Positions 34,696 to 44,022 of a DNA stretch of 64,000 nt are shown here, one piece after another (the first letter of the stretch is position 1; each line of letters opens with the position of its first letter). A program made the position numbers and the translations under genes. This stretch comes from CAYLYP01 sp964387795 (GTDB lineage: Bacteria > Bacteroidota > Bacteroidia > Bacteroidales > UBA7960): NCBI GenBank assembly GCA_964387795.1, contig CAYLYP010000004.1:1-64000 (forward strand). Direction: 5' to 3'. Below the pieces are notes generated by a model. It did no database searches, was not told where the DNA came from, and worked only from the letters and a program-made list of their open reading frames with translations.

Positions 34696-35034
34696 ACTTG
34701 AATCGGCTAAGAATAGGCTTTGTTTTAACGATCATTATACAATAGCCTCAAATTCAGCATAATATATGAGCTTGTCCTTGAAATCAAGGGCGTATTATTA
34801 TCCTGAGCATTTTTTTAATTGAATAGGAAAATCCTATTTTTAGGTTTTTTGATTTAATGATTTGAGACCTATTTTGTTAAATAGTTAAGCCGTTAATGAG
34901 GAAACAAATGAATGGGCAAAAAATGAAAAAATATAAGGTATTGGAATTAAGAAAACATAAAATCTAATAAAGGGCTTATTATTTTTACGATATTTGTAAT
35001 GAGTTAATTTAAAATAAAAGCTTTTGTTCCGAAG

Positions 35035-35065
35035 TTTTGAAAATCAGCTATTTTTTTTACATTTG
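35035..35065 (+). promoter_or_regulatory. Promoter for the M23-dxr-rseP operon
   Basis: TTTTG (35035-35039), an 18-nt spacer and TACATTTG (35058-35065) fit the Bacteroidota promoter. The predicted start is ~35 nt before the GTG of the peptidase gene. Confidence 0.6.
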
Positions 35066-35106
35066 CTTTTTATCCCATCAGATTATTAACCATAACTTTT
35101 TCAGGT

Positions 35107-35976
35107 GTGAAGACCTCAAAAAAAGGAAAGAAAAGTTTTATAGCCAAACTTAAAGATAAGTACCGTCTTGTATTAATGAAGGATGATACTTTTGAAGAGA
35201 AACTTTCATTTCGGTTAAGCCGGATGAATGTCTTTGTTTTCTTTGGTACACTGGTGATTTTTCTGGTTGTTGCTACCAGTTATATTATTGCTTTTACACC
35301 ATTAAAAGAATATATACCGGGATATGCGGATTTTGATACACGTAAGATTTTAAGGGATTTGATGCTTCGAACTGATTCACTTGAGAAAGAGGTAATCCGC
35401 CGTGATTTGTATATTTACAACTTCAGGAACATTATTGAAGGCAAGGAAGTTGTTGAAAAGATGCCCGAAGAGATGCCCAAAATGAATTACGAGATCAATG
35501 AATTGCCACGTTCAAAGGAAGATTCGATGCTTAGGGCAGAAATGGATATGGAGAATGACCTGATGTTTGCTGAGCCAATGGAAGTTAATCAGGGCACAAC
35601 CATCTATAATGCGTTCTTTTTTCCGCCTGTAAAAGGGGTAATCACCAATTATTTTAATGCAGCCGAACAACATTTTGGAATTGATATTGTTGCAGGGCAA
35701 AATGAAGCTATAAAAGCCACCCTGGATGGGACTGTTATATATGCAGGCTGGACGCTTACAACAGGTTATACAATAGCCATACAACATGCCAACAACATAT
35801 TATCGGTGTATAAGCATAACAGCATACTTGTAAAAGAAGAAGGAAATATTGTTAAAGCAGGTGAAGTAATTGCTATTATTGGTAACAGTGGTACCTATTC
35901 ATCAGGCACACACCTTCATTTTGAGCTTTGGTATAATGGCAATCCTATAAATCCCCTTGATTTTATTGTTTTTTAA
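35107..35976 (+). CDS. M23 family murein peptidase
   Basis: 289 residues, GTG start. The GTG is favoured over the next ATG (35176) because the segment KDKYRLVLMKDDTFEEKLSFRLSRMNVFVF is conserved at this position in the family. One membrane helix (~43-63) anchors it. The C-terminal LytM/M23 domain has HFGID (His and Asp zinc ligands), LDGTVIYAGW and the HLHFELW motif. It should cleave peptide cross-links in peptidoglycan; both zinc-ligand motifs are present, so it looks active. The stop is 8 bp before the dxr start; an operon with dxr and rseP is likely. Confidence 0.92.
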   Translation: MKTSKKGKKSFIAKLKDKYRLVLMKDDTFEEKLSFRLSRMNVFVFFGTLVIFLVVATSYIIAFTPLKEYIPGYADFDTRKILRDLMLRTDSLEKEVIRRDLYIYNFRNIIEGKEVVEKMPEEMPKMNYEINELPRSKEDSMLRAEMDMENDLMFAEPMEVNQGTTIYNAFFFPPVKGVITNYFNAAEQHFGIDIVAGQNEAIKATLDGTVIYAGWTLTTGYTIAIQHANNILSVYKHNSILVKEEGNIVKAGEVIAIIGNSGTYSSGTHLHFELWYNGNPINPLDFIVF

Positions 35977-35984
35977 AAAATCCC

Positions 35985-37187
35985 ATGTCTAATTCTTCTT
36001 CAGCCAAGGCTGAACCTCATGAAATGAAACGCCGGATTGCCGTGCTTGGGTCAACAGGCTCAATAGGCACCCAGGCCTTGGAAGTGATAAAAGCCAATCG
36101 GCATCTGTTTGATGTTGAAGTATTAAGTGCCCAAAACAGTGCGGATTTATTGATCAGGCAGGCCTTGGAGTTTAACCCCAATGCGGTAGTAATTGGCAAT
36201 GAAAAGCAGTATCTGTATGTAAAAGAAGCTTTGGCTGATACGGATGTAAAGGTTTTTTGTGGTCAGGATGCTTTATGCCAGGTGGTAGGGTTTGAGAGTA
36301 TCGATATGGTTTTGACGGCCATGGTGGGCTTTGCAGGCCTAAAGCCAACCATCAAAGCAATAGAAGCAGGCAAGGTGGTTGCATTGGCCAACAAAGAGAC
36401 ACTTGTAGTGGCTGGCGAATTGATAATGCCATTGGCCCAGGCAAATAAGATCCCGGTATTGCCCGTTGATTCAGAGCACTCAGCAATTTTTCAATGTATT
36501 CAGGGTGAGTTTCACAATCCTATTGAATATATTTACCTTACTGCATCGGGTGGTCCTTTCAGGGGCAGGGACAAGGCTTTTCTGGCCTCGGTGAAGAAGG
36601 AACAGGCTTTAAAGCACCCTAACTGGTGTATGGGCAATAAGATAACAATTGACTCTGCTTCATTAATGAATAAAGGCTTAGAGGTGATTGAAGCACGTTG
36701 GTTGTTTGGTGTTAAACCCGAACAAATACGGGTAATCGTTCATCCGCAATCAATTGTTCATTCGCTGGTACAATTTGAAGATGGTTCGATGAAAGCCCAG
36801 ATGGGTCTTCCGGATATGAAACTGCCCATTCAATATGCGCTGGCATATCCCCGGAGAATTGTTTCGGGCTTTGAGCGCTTTAAGTTTTCAGATTATCCAA
36901 CACTAAGTTTTGAAGCACCAGATACCAATACCTTTCCCAATCTTGGCCTTGCCTATATGGCGCTTGAGAAAGGGGGGACAATGCCTTGTGTATTAAATGC
37001 GGCCAACGAAATAGCAGTTGAATCATTTTTAAAAGACCATATTGGTTTTCTCCAAATGTCGGAAGTGATTGAACAATGCCTTGGCAAATGTAGTTTTATT
37101 GCCAGACCTTCGCTTGACGATTTATATCGTTCGGATGAAGAGGCAAGGCAATATGCAAGAGAAATAATTAAAAAACAAATCAAATAA
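35985..37187 (+). CDS. dxr: 1-deoxy-D-xylulose 5-phosphate reductoisomerase
   Basis: The committed step of the MEP pathway: NADPH-dependent rearrangement and reduction of DXP to MEP. The NADPH motif GSTGSIGTQALEV is near residue 22. Metal-binding acids are in DSEHSAIFQ, followed by TASGGPF, WCMGNKITIDSASLMNKGLEVIEA-type segments and VHPQSIVHS. 400 residues is normal. The first ~12 residues (Ser/Ala-rich) are not conserved, and Met at 36024 (MKRRIAVLG) may be the true start. The gap to rseP is 15 bp. Confidence 0.97.
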   Translation: MSNSSSAKAEPHEMKRRIAVLGSTGSIGTQALEVIKANRHLFDVEVLSAQNSADLLIRQALEFNPNAVVIGNEKQYLYVKEALADTDVKVFCGQDALCQVVGFESIDMVLTAMVGFAGLKPTIKAIEAGKVVALANKETLVVAGELIMPLAQANKIPVLPVDSEHSAIFQCIQGEFHNPIEYIYLTASGGPFRGRDKAFLASVKKEQALKHPNWCMGNKITIDSASLMNKGLEVIEARWLFGVKPEQIRVIVHPQSIVHSLVQFEDGSMKAQMGLPDMKLPIQYALAYPRRIVSGFERFKFSDYPTLSFEAPDTNTFPNLGLAYMALEKGGTMPCVLNAANEIAVESFLKDHIGFLQMSEVIEQCLGKCSFIARPSLDDLYRSDEEARQYAREIIKKQIK

Positions 37188-37202
37188 TTTTAAGACAGCA
37201 CG

Positions 37203-38525
37203 ATGGAAATATTAATCAAAACGCTTCAGTTTTTACTGAGCCTTTCCATTTTAGTTTTTGTTCATGAGTGTGGCCACTTTGTGGCGGCACGTCTTTTTAA
37301 AACCAGGGTAGAGAAGTTTTATCTTTTTTTCAATCCATGGTTTTCACTTTTTAAATTTAAAAGGGGTGACACAGAATATGGTGTTGGCTGGCTACCATTG
37401 GGTGGTTATGTAAAGATATCCGGCATGATAGATGAGTCGATGGATAAGGAACAGATGCAACAGGAACCCCAGCCCTGGGAGTTTCGTAGTAAACCAGCAT
37501 GGCAAAGGCTCATAATCATGATAGGAGGGGTGTCGGTCAACCTGATATTTGCAGTGTTTATTTATATTTTCATGCTGTTTTTGCTGGGCGAATCTTATCT
37601 TCCTGCAAAGAATGTAAAATATGGGATTGTAGCCGACTCATTGGCTGTTGATATGGGGTTAAGGACAGGCGATAAAATCATTAAACTTGATGGTTCGGAA
37701 GTGGATGATTTTATGGATATTACAAAAGATATTATCCTTAAAGACGTAAAAACAATCACTGTTGAACGTGACAGTTCAATCATTGATGTTAAAGTGCCTG
37801 ATGGTTATATTGGCAAGATGCTGAGCAATCAGAAAGGGAAATTCATCGGAGTAAGATATCCTTTTATTGTTCAGGGTTTTCTTGATGAAAGCATTGCACA
37901 AAAGGCAGGCATCACCGATGGGGACCATATTGTTGGGATAGATACGATAGAGACCTGGTCATTTGACGAGTTCAGGATGAAGATAAGCGACTTTGCCGGG
38001 GATTCTGCCACAATATGGGTTGTCAGGGCAGGGCAAAGATTAGGTTTTGATTTGCTGATCCCTGAAAATGCAACGCTGGGCGTTTATGTAAAACCATTGA
38101 ATGAGCTGCTGGAATTTGGAAAACATGAATACTCGTTCCTTCAGGCAATACCTGCCGGTTTTGTAAAAACTTATGAAACGACTGTTGATTACCTTAAACA
38201 GTTAAAACTCTTGTTCCGCAAAGAGGTAAAAGCAACTGAAAGCCTTGGTGGTTTTATTTCCATCGGTAAGATATTCTCATCTACCTGGGATTGGGTACAT
38301 TTTTGGTCAATTACTGCCTTTCTCTCAATCATATTGGCTGTTATGAACCTTTTACCAATTCCAGCCCTTGATGGAGGCCATGTAATGTTTTTGATGTATG
38401 AAATCATCACAGGCCGCAAGCCTTCGGATAAGTTTTTGGAATATGCCCAAATGGTTGGGATGATACTATTGCTTGCCTTGCTTGTATTTGCCAATGGGAA
38501 TGATATTATCCGCCTGTTCAAATAG
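37203..38525 (+). CDS. rseP: RIP metalloprotease RseP (site-2 protease)
   Basis: A polytopic membrane zinc protease that cleaves membrane-bound substrates such as anti-sigma factors. The zinc motif HECGH is near residue 21 in the first helix. A GYVKISGM turn follows, then two PDZ domains (~120-280) and the C-terminal MNLLPIPALDGGH motif with the third ligand. 440 residues is normal. Last gene of the M23-dxr-rseP run; a terminator follows. Confidence 0.96.
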   Translation: MEILIKTLQFLLSLSILVFVHECGHFVAARLFKTRVEKFYLFFNPWFSLFKFKRGDTEYGVGWLPLGGYVKISGMIDESMDKEQMQQEPQPWEFRSKPAWQRLIIMIGGVSVNLIFAVFIYIFMLFLLGESYLPAKNVKYGIVADSLAVDMGLRTGDKIIKLDGSEVDDFMDITKDIILKDVKTITVERDSSIIDVKVPDGYIGKMLSNQKGKFIGVRYPFIVQGFLDESIAQKAGITDGDHIVGIDTIETWSFDEFRMKISDFAGDSATIWVVRAGQRLGFDLLIPENATLGVYVKPLNELLEFGKHEYSFLQAIPAGFVKTYETTVDYLKQLKLLFRKEVKATESLGGFISIGKIFSSTWDWVHFWSITAFLSIILAVMNLLPIPALDGGHVMFLMYEIITGRKPSDKFLEYAQMVGMILLLALLVFANGNDIIRLFK

Positions 38526-38560
38526 AATCTGCTGAAGTATTCCCAATAATAGCATTATTT

Positions 38561-38601
38561 AACAGGGACCTTACAATTAATTGTAGTGTCCCTGTTTTTT
38601 T
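38561..38601 (+). terminator. Terminator after rseP
   Basis: Stem ACAGGGAC / GTCCCTGT (38562-38569 and 38588-38595) with an inner palindromic TACAATTAATTGTA, followed by seven T residues. Confidence 0.85.
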
Positions 38602-38783
38602 ATTGGTGCCCGATAAGGATGTTTAGATTCAGGTTTGAGATTTGACTGGTATCTTATTAATTCGATTGAAGAGATTTTTGTGTTTCCTTCGGTCAATAAT
38701 TTTGATGCCTGTCAGCTCTATTTCGATTTTTATTTTTTAATAAACTTTTTGGAATTTGTCAGCTATAACAATTAGCAAAATGA

Positions 38784-39680
38784 TTATTTTTTATAATTAA
38801 ACCTCAGCACCGTAGCGCTATTAGCTTGTCCTTCGTTAGAAATGAGCATATCCCCGTTTTTGAGGAAGGTGATGCCTTCGGCTTTATTGAACATCTCAGG
38901 GTCCAGTTGTTCAATATATTCAATATTGCCATTGAGGTCGAAGATGAAAAACAGATATTCGGCAGCCGATAACAGGTAGAGCTTTTTGTTGACCGGATGA
39001 ATGGCTATTGCAGAGGTTTTAAGTTTTAAACTGGCTTTCATCTCGCCGCTTTTCTTGTTTTTTTTAAGTGGAAGGTTTACATTGTTTTGAATGGCGAAAT
39101 TGGTTAGCTCATCAAGATTAAAGATGAACACAGGCCTGGGCACAAGCTTTTTAGTGTAAAGGTCGAAAGCATAGATGTGCTTTTCGTCTTTGATTTCTGG
39201 TTTGGCATTGGGTTTGCTTTTGCAGCCAATCAACAGCCTGTTGTTTTTGGAATCATAGCAAAGCCCTTCGTTGTCATTTGCCGGGATATTTGTCTGGTAG
39301 GTAATGGTGTCAGTAGTCTGGGATTTATAATCAGGGATTTCAAAAAGAACGCCATCACTTCTTAATACATAAAGGGTGTTATTTGCCAGGGTGATGCCTT
39401 CATAATCGCCATCACCGGCAAAAGTGAACTGCTTTAATATTGAACCGCTTATCATATCAAAGATAAAGATAATACCGTTTTCATCCTGGAGGCAGGCAAA
39501 GGTATTGTCGCCCAGATAAGTTAATCCGGAAATCTCATTCAGTGTATCGGGCAGTAGCCATTTTTTGTCAGGCACCTTAAGGTCATAACCTGATTGAAAG
39601 GTTTGTTGTTCGTATTGGGCCTTACAGGCAGTAAAAGAAAAGAGCCCGATAAGGGAAATAAAACAGAATATGGTTTTCAT
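38784..39680 (-). CDS. SdiA-regulated-like lipoprotein
   Basis: About 298 residues from Met 39680. The signal is MKTIFCFISLIGLFSFTAC, with a lipobox Cys. The mature part is a propeller-like beta protein with LPDTLNEISGLTYLGDNTFACLQDENGIIFIFD and GDYEGITL segments, resembling the SdiA-regulated family (YjiK-like). In that family the propeller is thought to be periplasmic or surface-exposed; the function is unknown. Met at 39704 is the alternative start. No partner genes nearby. Confidence 0.8.
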   Translation of the reverse strand: MKTIFCFISLIGLFSFTACKAQYEQQTFQSGYDLKVPDKKWLLPDTLNEISGLTYLGDNTFACLQDENGIIFIFDMISGSILKQFTFAGDGDYEGITLANNTLYVLRSDGVLFEIPDYKSQTTDTITYQTNIPANDNEGLCYDSKNNRLLIGCKSKPNAKPEIKDEKHIYAFDLYTKKLVPRPVFIFNLDELTNFAIQNNVNLPLKKNKKSGEMKASLKLKTSAIAIHPVNKKLYLLSAAEYLFFIFDLNGNIEYIEQLDPEMFNKAEGITFLKNGDMLISNEGQANSATVLRFNYKK

Positions 39681-39788
39681 TGGTTTAGGGGATGGTTTGT
39701 TCATTGCTTTTTTGCAGATTTTTGATCATGTGAAAAGCAATATTGGTTTTAGGTTTTTTTAAAACAATAGATAAGAACGCGCTGTTTA

Positions 39789-40712
39789 TTATGAATATTG
39801 TTTTACAAAATCAACAATCTCGTTCATGGCTTCAGTGGCTTCCTTAAACATGGGCGACAGCAAAGGATAACAGTGTATCATATCTTTACCGGCCCTGAAT
39901 TTAATATCCACTCCGGCATCTTTGGCTTTCAGGTAGAATTTTTCGCCATCTTCATAGAGTTCATCATCTACACCTGAATTAATAAATATTGGGGGCAGGC
40001 CTTTCAAATCGCCAAACAATGGGGATATCCAAGGGTGATGGACTTCGTTGTTCCCAACATAATAAGAGCTAAAAACATTCCATGAATTTAAAGGCGCGAG
40101 TGATTTTTTGTTTTTAGTTGTATATGAATCGCTGGAACAGCTTAAATCAGTCCATGGGGAGATGGCAATAGCTGCCATGGGGAGAGGTATCCCTTTGTCC
40201 CTGATTGCAATAAGGCTTGCCAGGCAGAGCCCACCACCGGCAGATTCGCCTGCAATAATGATGTCGGAAGGTTTATAGCCATTTGACAATAGCCACTGAT
40301 AAATAGTAAGGGTGTCATCAATGGCTGCCGGAAAGGGATGTTCAGGTGCCAGGCGGTATTCAAAGACAAGGTTTGTGATTGATGTGTTTTTGGCAAATTT
40401 GGAAATAAGGCCCCTGTGGTCATTACAAGAGCCAGACACATAACCACCCCCATGTGTATATAGGATGAGTTTACCTGGTTTGGCACCTGATGGTATCAGC
40501 CATTCTGCCTTTATGCCTTCTATTAGCTGGGGTTTGACTTCAATGTCCTGAGGGATTTTTGTAAACTTATTTGCCCCTTCCTCGCATTGTTCCCTGAATT
40601 TTTCAATAGATGTATTGAAATCAAAAGTTTCTTTCCTTTTTTTGCCTTGTAATAAATGCCTGTTCCTTAATAAGAACAGGATCATTTTTGTTTTAAAAGT
40701 TGTCATATCCAA
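39789..40712 (-). CDS. Alpha/beta hydrolase, HSL/esterase type
   Basis: 307 residues. Oxyanion-hole motif HGGGY, nucleophile motif GESAGG, and the C-terminal DDELYEDGE (acid) and IHCYP (His) complete the triad of the hormone-sensitive-lipase (family IV) esterases. No signal peptide, so cytoplasmic. It should hydrolyse short acyl or aryl esters; the natural substrate is unknown. It stands alone on the minus strand. Confidence 0.9.
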   Translation of the reverse strand: MDMTTFKTKMILFLLRNRHLLQGKKRKETFDFNTSIEKFREQCEEGANKFTKIPQDIEVKPQLIEGIKAEWLIPSGAKPGKLILYTHGGGYVSGSCNDHRGLISKFAKNTSITNLVFEYRLAPEHPFPAAIDDTLTIYQWLLSNGYKPSDIIIAGESAGGGLCLASLIAIRDKGIPLPMAAIAISPWTDLSCSSDSYTTKNKKSLAPLNSWNVFSSYYVGNNEVHHPWISPLFGDLKGLPPIFINSGVDDELYEDGEKFYLKAKDAGVDIKFRAGKDMIHCYPLLSPMFKEATEAMNEIVDFVKQYS

Positions 40713-41023
40713 TCTGGCTTAATAAGATCAATTCATTTGATTAATCGGGATTAAATGCATTTTGTTAGCGCACAAAAGTAAAAAAAAAGCGTATTATCGA
40801 AATAATAATTATCAAAAAATACTTATTACACATTTTTAAAGATGAACCGGATATGTTTGCAGTATAAACATAAACACCCAATTAATAACTAAAAATAAAC
40901 ATCTGACTGTTCAAAAACAAAACAGTTGTTTATTGTATTTAAGGTATTAATAAAACAGTGAGGACAGGGAAGGAGAAACAAAAAGGGTGTTTTAATTGAA
41001 ATAAAAAGTCAAAGCATTTCTGA
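40713..41023. other. Intergenic, 311 bp
   Basis: AT-rich. Leads into the hydrolase gene and follows the GNAT gene on the minus strand. I see no hairpin, repeat or reading frame worth calling. Confidence 0.5.
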
Positions 41024-41494
41024 TTACCCCAGTTCTTTTTGCATAGGCAAATATTTAATGCCATTTTCTATTTGTATTGGGGCTGTTTCCTGAAACCCTA
41101 ATTTTTTATAGATAGGGATAGAGAAGGGAGAGGCATGGACAAAAACCTTTTTAAGTGTTGGGTTTCGTTGGACACAGTCTTTTAAAGCTTCATTGAACAA
41201 GCGTTTGGCAATGCCTTGTCTTTGATACTCCTTGTCAACAAAGAGCAGGGATACTGTATTGTTGTTCCTGATTTCAATCACCCCAACCATTTCAGGGCCG
41301 CTTAATGCAACAAGTATGTTTCTTTGGCCTTTTTGTCTCTCAGCAATCTTTAAAGGATCAATCCAATCATAAAAAAACTGGTTGCCTTCTGTTGAATAAT
41401 CAGGAGAAACAAACTCATCATAAACTTGTTTTATCAATCTTGAAATCTGCTTTTCCTGCCCGTTTTGAAATTTTTCAATCCTCACTGCATTCAT
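41024..41494 (-). CDS. GNAT family N-acetyltransferase
   Basis: 156 residues. The acetyl-CoA binding segment VDKEYQRQGIAKRLFNEAL contains the RxxGxA/G signature, preceded by the VGVIEIRNNNTVSLLFV strands of motif A/D. The C-terminal YKKLGFQET is motif B. The substrate cannot be predicted. It starts with an MNAVRIEKFQ strand usual for this family. Probably monocistronic. Confidence 0.9.
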   Translation of the reverse strand: MNAVRIEKFQNGQEKQISRLIKQVYDEFVSPDYSTEGNQFFYDWIDPLKIAERQKGQRNILVALSGPEMVGVIEIRNNNTVSLLFVDKEYQRQGIAKRLFNEALKDCVQRNPTLKKVFVHASPFSIPIYKKLGFQETAPIQIENGIKYLPMQKELG

Positions 41495-41855
41495 GGTGTA
41501 GCCTTTTTTTCAAATTTGTTATTAAAGCCCCTGCCTGATATGACGTATTAACTCCTGGTGTTTTTTCTGCAATTATCATAAAGATGCAGACTTTCATTTT
41601 AAATTAGGAGTTTATAAAGATAAAAAAAAAATTACAAATCTGAAAGGCTTCTTATAATTATAATGAATGCAACAGCTATATTGACATTTTTCCGGGCGTT
41701 TTGTTTTTACATTCAAAACGGATATTGATATTAATGGAATGATTGTCGTTAAAATGCATTTCGGTCTTATATCTCTTTTGAATGAGATACAGTATGTTTA
41801 CATTTATTGGTTTTTGTAGCCTCTTCATGCATGTCAGGGGGGGATATTAAAAAAC
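41495..41855. other. Intergenic, about 360 bp
   Basis: AT-rich, lies between the GNAT start and the metallopeptidase terminator. It contains a GGGGGGG run near 41836 but no gene or repeat I can support. Confidence 0.4.
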
Positions 41856-41884
41856 AACAGCCCAATTCAACGAATTGGGCTGTT
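41856..41884 (-). terminator. Terminator of the zinc metallopeptidase gene
   Basis: A 12-bp perfect stem AACAGCCCAATT / AATTGGGCTGTT with loop CAACG, 40 nt after the stop. An A-rich stretch on the plus side gives a modest U-run on the minus-strand RNA. Confidence 0.75.
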
Positions 41885-41923
41885 AGGCAATGTTATGTTT
41901 GTGCTAATTTTCAGTGAACAGGA

Positions 41924-42772
41924 TTAAAGAGACCTGGCCTTAAAGGTATCACCCTGATCGAAATCACCGGTTTTGAAGCCTTTAGAGAACCATCGGAGCC
42001 TTTGGTCAGATGTTCCATGCGTGAAATCATCCGGGACAACATAACCCTGTGATTTCATCTGTATCCTGTCATCGCCTACAGAGGCAGCGGCGTTCAGGGC
42101 TTCTTCAACATCCCCTTCTTCAAGGATATTTTTCATTTTTTGTGCGTGGTGAGCCCACACCCCTGAAAGAAAGTCTGCCTGTAGTTCAAGCCTTACAGAT
42201 GCTTCGTTATATTCTTCCTGACTTGATTGTTGTCTGATGCGCTGCATCTCATCAAGGGTTCCAAGTTGGTTCTGGACATGATGGCCAACTTCATGTGCGA
42301 TAATATATGCAATGGCAAAGTCGCCCTGGGCGTTGAGTTTGTTTTGTAGCTGGACCAAAAAATCCAGGTCAATATATACTTTTTCGTCAGCAGGGCAATA
42401 GAATGGCCCTGTGGCAGCAGATGAATAACCACAGGCAGATTGTACAGATTGGCTGAACAGCACCAGTGTTGGTTCACGATATGTACGTCCCATCTGTTTG
42501 AACAGCTTGTTCCAGACATCTTCGGTATCCTTTAATACAACAGAAACAAATTCGGCAAGTTCATTGTTTTGTTCTGTTGCTTCGGGTGAAGAAGCATAGT
42601 TTTGCGTTTCAGTGGTTTGCATGTTGTTGAGCAGTTCCATTGGATTGCCCCCCAAGATCCAAACAATGATTACAACGATAAGGGTGCCAATGGTGCCCCC
42701 AGCAATTTTCTTTCCGCCTATTCCTCGGCGGTCTTCTACATTAGAACTTCTTTCGCGACCTTTCCAACGCAT
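41924..42772 (-). CDS. Neutral zinc metallopeptidase (YpfJ-like)
   Basis: 282 residues. MRWKGRERSSNVEDRRG is the conserved start of the YpfJ/KPN_02809 family. Then a membrane helix (~28-45, GTIGTLIVVIIVWILGG), a Gln/Asn-rich linker and the peptidase domain with HEVGHH. The ELQADFLSGVW segment would carry the third zinc ligand. The family is predicted to be a membrane-anchored metallopeptidase; the substrate is unknown. Confidence 0.92.
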   Translation of the reverse strand: MRWKGRERSSNVEDRRGIGGKKIAGGTIGTLIVVIIVWILGGNPMELLNNMQTTETQNYASSPEATEQNNELAEFVSVVLKDTEDVWNKLFKQMGRTYREPTLVLFSQSVQSACGYSSAATGPFYCPADEKVYIDLDFLVQLQNKLNAQGDFAIAYIIAHEVGHHVQNQLGTLDEMQRIRQQSSQEEYNEASVRLELQADFLSGVWAHHAQKMKNILEEGDVEEALNAAASVGDDRIQMKSQGYVVPDDFTHGTSDQRLRWFSKGFKTGDFDQGDTFKARSL

Positions 42773-42923
42773 GATAATTGAGTTTTAGTATTTAACATTA
42801 CAGGTGGTTTATTCCTAAAGCCGGATAAAACAATAGATTTTAAAAAAACCAACAAGCTATTCAGACAATAAATATATAGATTTTGTTTTAAATAAATGTT
42901 GTTTTAATGAAAAAACTAGATTG

Positions 42924-43289
42924 GATTTACGATTTACGAATTACGAGTGACGATTTTTGATTTACGAATTACGAGTGACGATTACAAATACAGATTTACG
43001 ATGTAACAATTTGCGATTTAGTGATTTGCGATTAAAGATTGACGAATACACGAATATACAGAGATGCCAAATTGTGTTCATTGGATTATTCAGATTGTTG
43101 AATAAATGGATGATGATACCATGGGTAGATACATGGTTTGCAGAAGAGACAGGGCATGCAGAAGAGACAGGGCATGCAGAAGAGACAGGGCATGCCCTGT
43201 CACTACATTAGACATTCACCACCCAACCGATTTATTAAAACCGAAAATTTGTATTTCAATTCGTAATTCGTAAATCGTACATCGTAAAT
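42924..43289. mobile_element. Repeat-built element with 17-bp inverted ends
   Basis: A 366-bp block. The ends ACGATTTACGAATTACG (42929-42945) and CGTAATTCGTAAATCGT (43262-43278) are perfect inverted repeats. Inside the left end a 25-bp direct repeat occurs at 42931-42955 and 42959-42983. The middle has three direct copies of GCAGAAGAGACAGGGCAT (43140-43193) ending in the palindrome GACAGGGCATGCCCTGTC (43184-43201). No transposase, so at most a non-autonomous (MITE-like) element. The reading frame across the 18-bp repeats (AEETGH units) is not a credible gene. Confidence 0.55.
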
Positions 43290-43993
43290 TATAAAATGTT
43301 CTTTTCAGCTACTTTTCTTTTTATAGAAGCGCCATGGGAGGGGAGGAAAAGATTGCAATTTGTTTGAAGGAGGCGATCCCAGCTTTTTACCATAAGGCTA
43401 TTGTCATCGGCAAAGGGGGGCATGATTGAATTTCTAAAGACACCAAACATAGTATCTCCAACAATGGCAATTTCATCATCAATGATGATGCTTACCGAGC
43501 CTTTTGTGTGGCCGGGGGTATGTATTATTTTTGCATTTAAGCCATAATCCTTAAGGTCATAAAAATCTTCAACAAGAATGTCCGGGATGCAAGGCCTGCA
43601 TCTTACAACATGGCTGACGTTACTGTTTAATATCTTTACAATAAACTTTGAGAACAGCATAGTCCCTTTAAGCATCACAAAATCACCATTTTTCAGATTA
43701 GATGCTTCGGACTTATGAATGATTACTTTGGCCTGGTAGTTTTCTTTAATAAGAGCTGCATTGTCGGCATGATCGAAATGAGAGTGGGTTAGTATCAGGC
43801 AATCCAATTTGTTGATATGTAGTTTTTTGAGCCTGTTATTGAGTTTGTTCCAGTATCGCCTGGGACTTGTATCTATAAGAATATTAGAATTCCCCTTTCG
43901 GATTAGGAACACATTGCTCCTTCCTGATATCAATCGGGTAATAGTTGTTTGGGCATTTGTTTCCCAGGTCTTAAAATTACAGTGTGTTGTCAT
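43289..43993 (-). CDS. MBL-fold metallo-hydrolase
   Basis: 234 residues with the zinc motif HSHFDHAD, a later HTPGHTKGS and an IVGDTMFG segment with the bridging Asp, and a final LPSHG. The fold is the glyoxalase II/lactamase type; the substrate is unknown. The stop codon directly abuts the repeat element on the left, so the element may have inserted at the 3' end. It lies 29 bp after the ankyrin gene and is probably co-transcribed with it. Confidence 0.9.
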   Translation of the reverse strand: MTTHCNFKTWETNAQTTITRLISGRSNVFLIRKGNSNILIDTSPRRYWNKLNNRLKKLHINKLDCLILTHSHFDHADNAALIKENYQAKVIIHKSEASNLKNGDFVMLKGTMLFSKFIVKILNSNVSHVVRCRPCIPDILVEDFYDLKDYGLNAKIIHTPGHTKGSVSIIIDDEIAIVGDTMFGVFRNSIMPPFADDNSLMVKSWDRLLQTNCNLFLPSHGASIKRKVAEKNIL

Positions 43994-44022
43994 GGGCGCA
44001 GGTTTTTACAGGATACTGGCAT

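Noticed and set aside
43137..43211. Open frame through the 18-bp repeats giving AEETGH units
   Set aside because: It is only the translation of three direct DNA repeats inside a non-coding repeat element, with no conserved start and no homologous protein feature.
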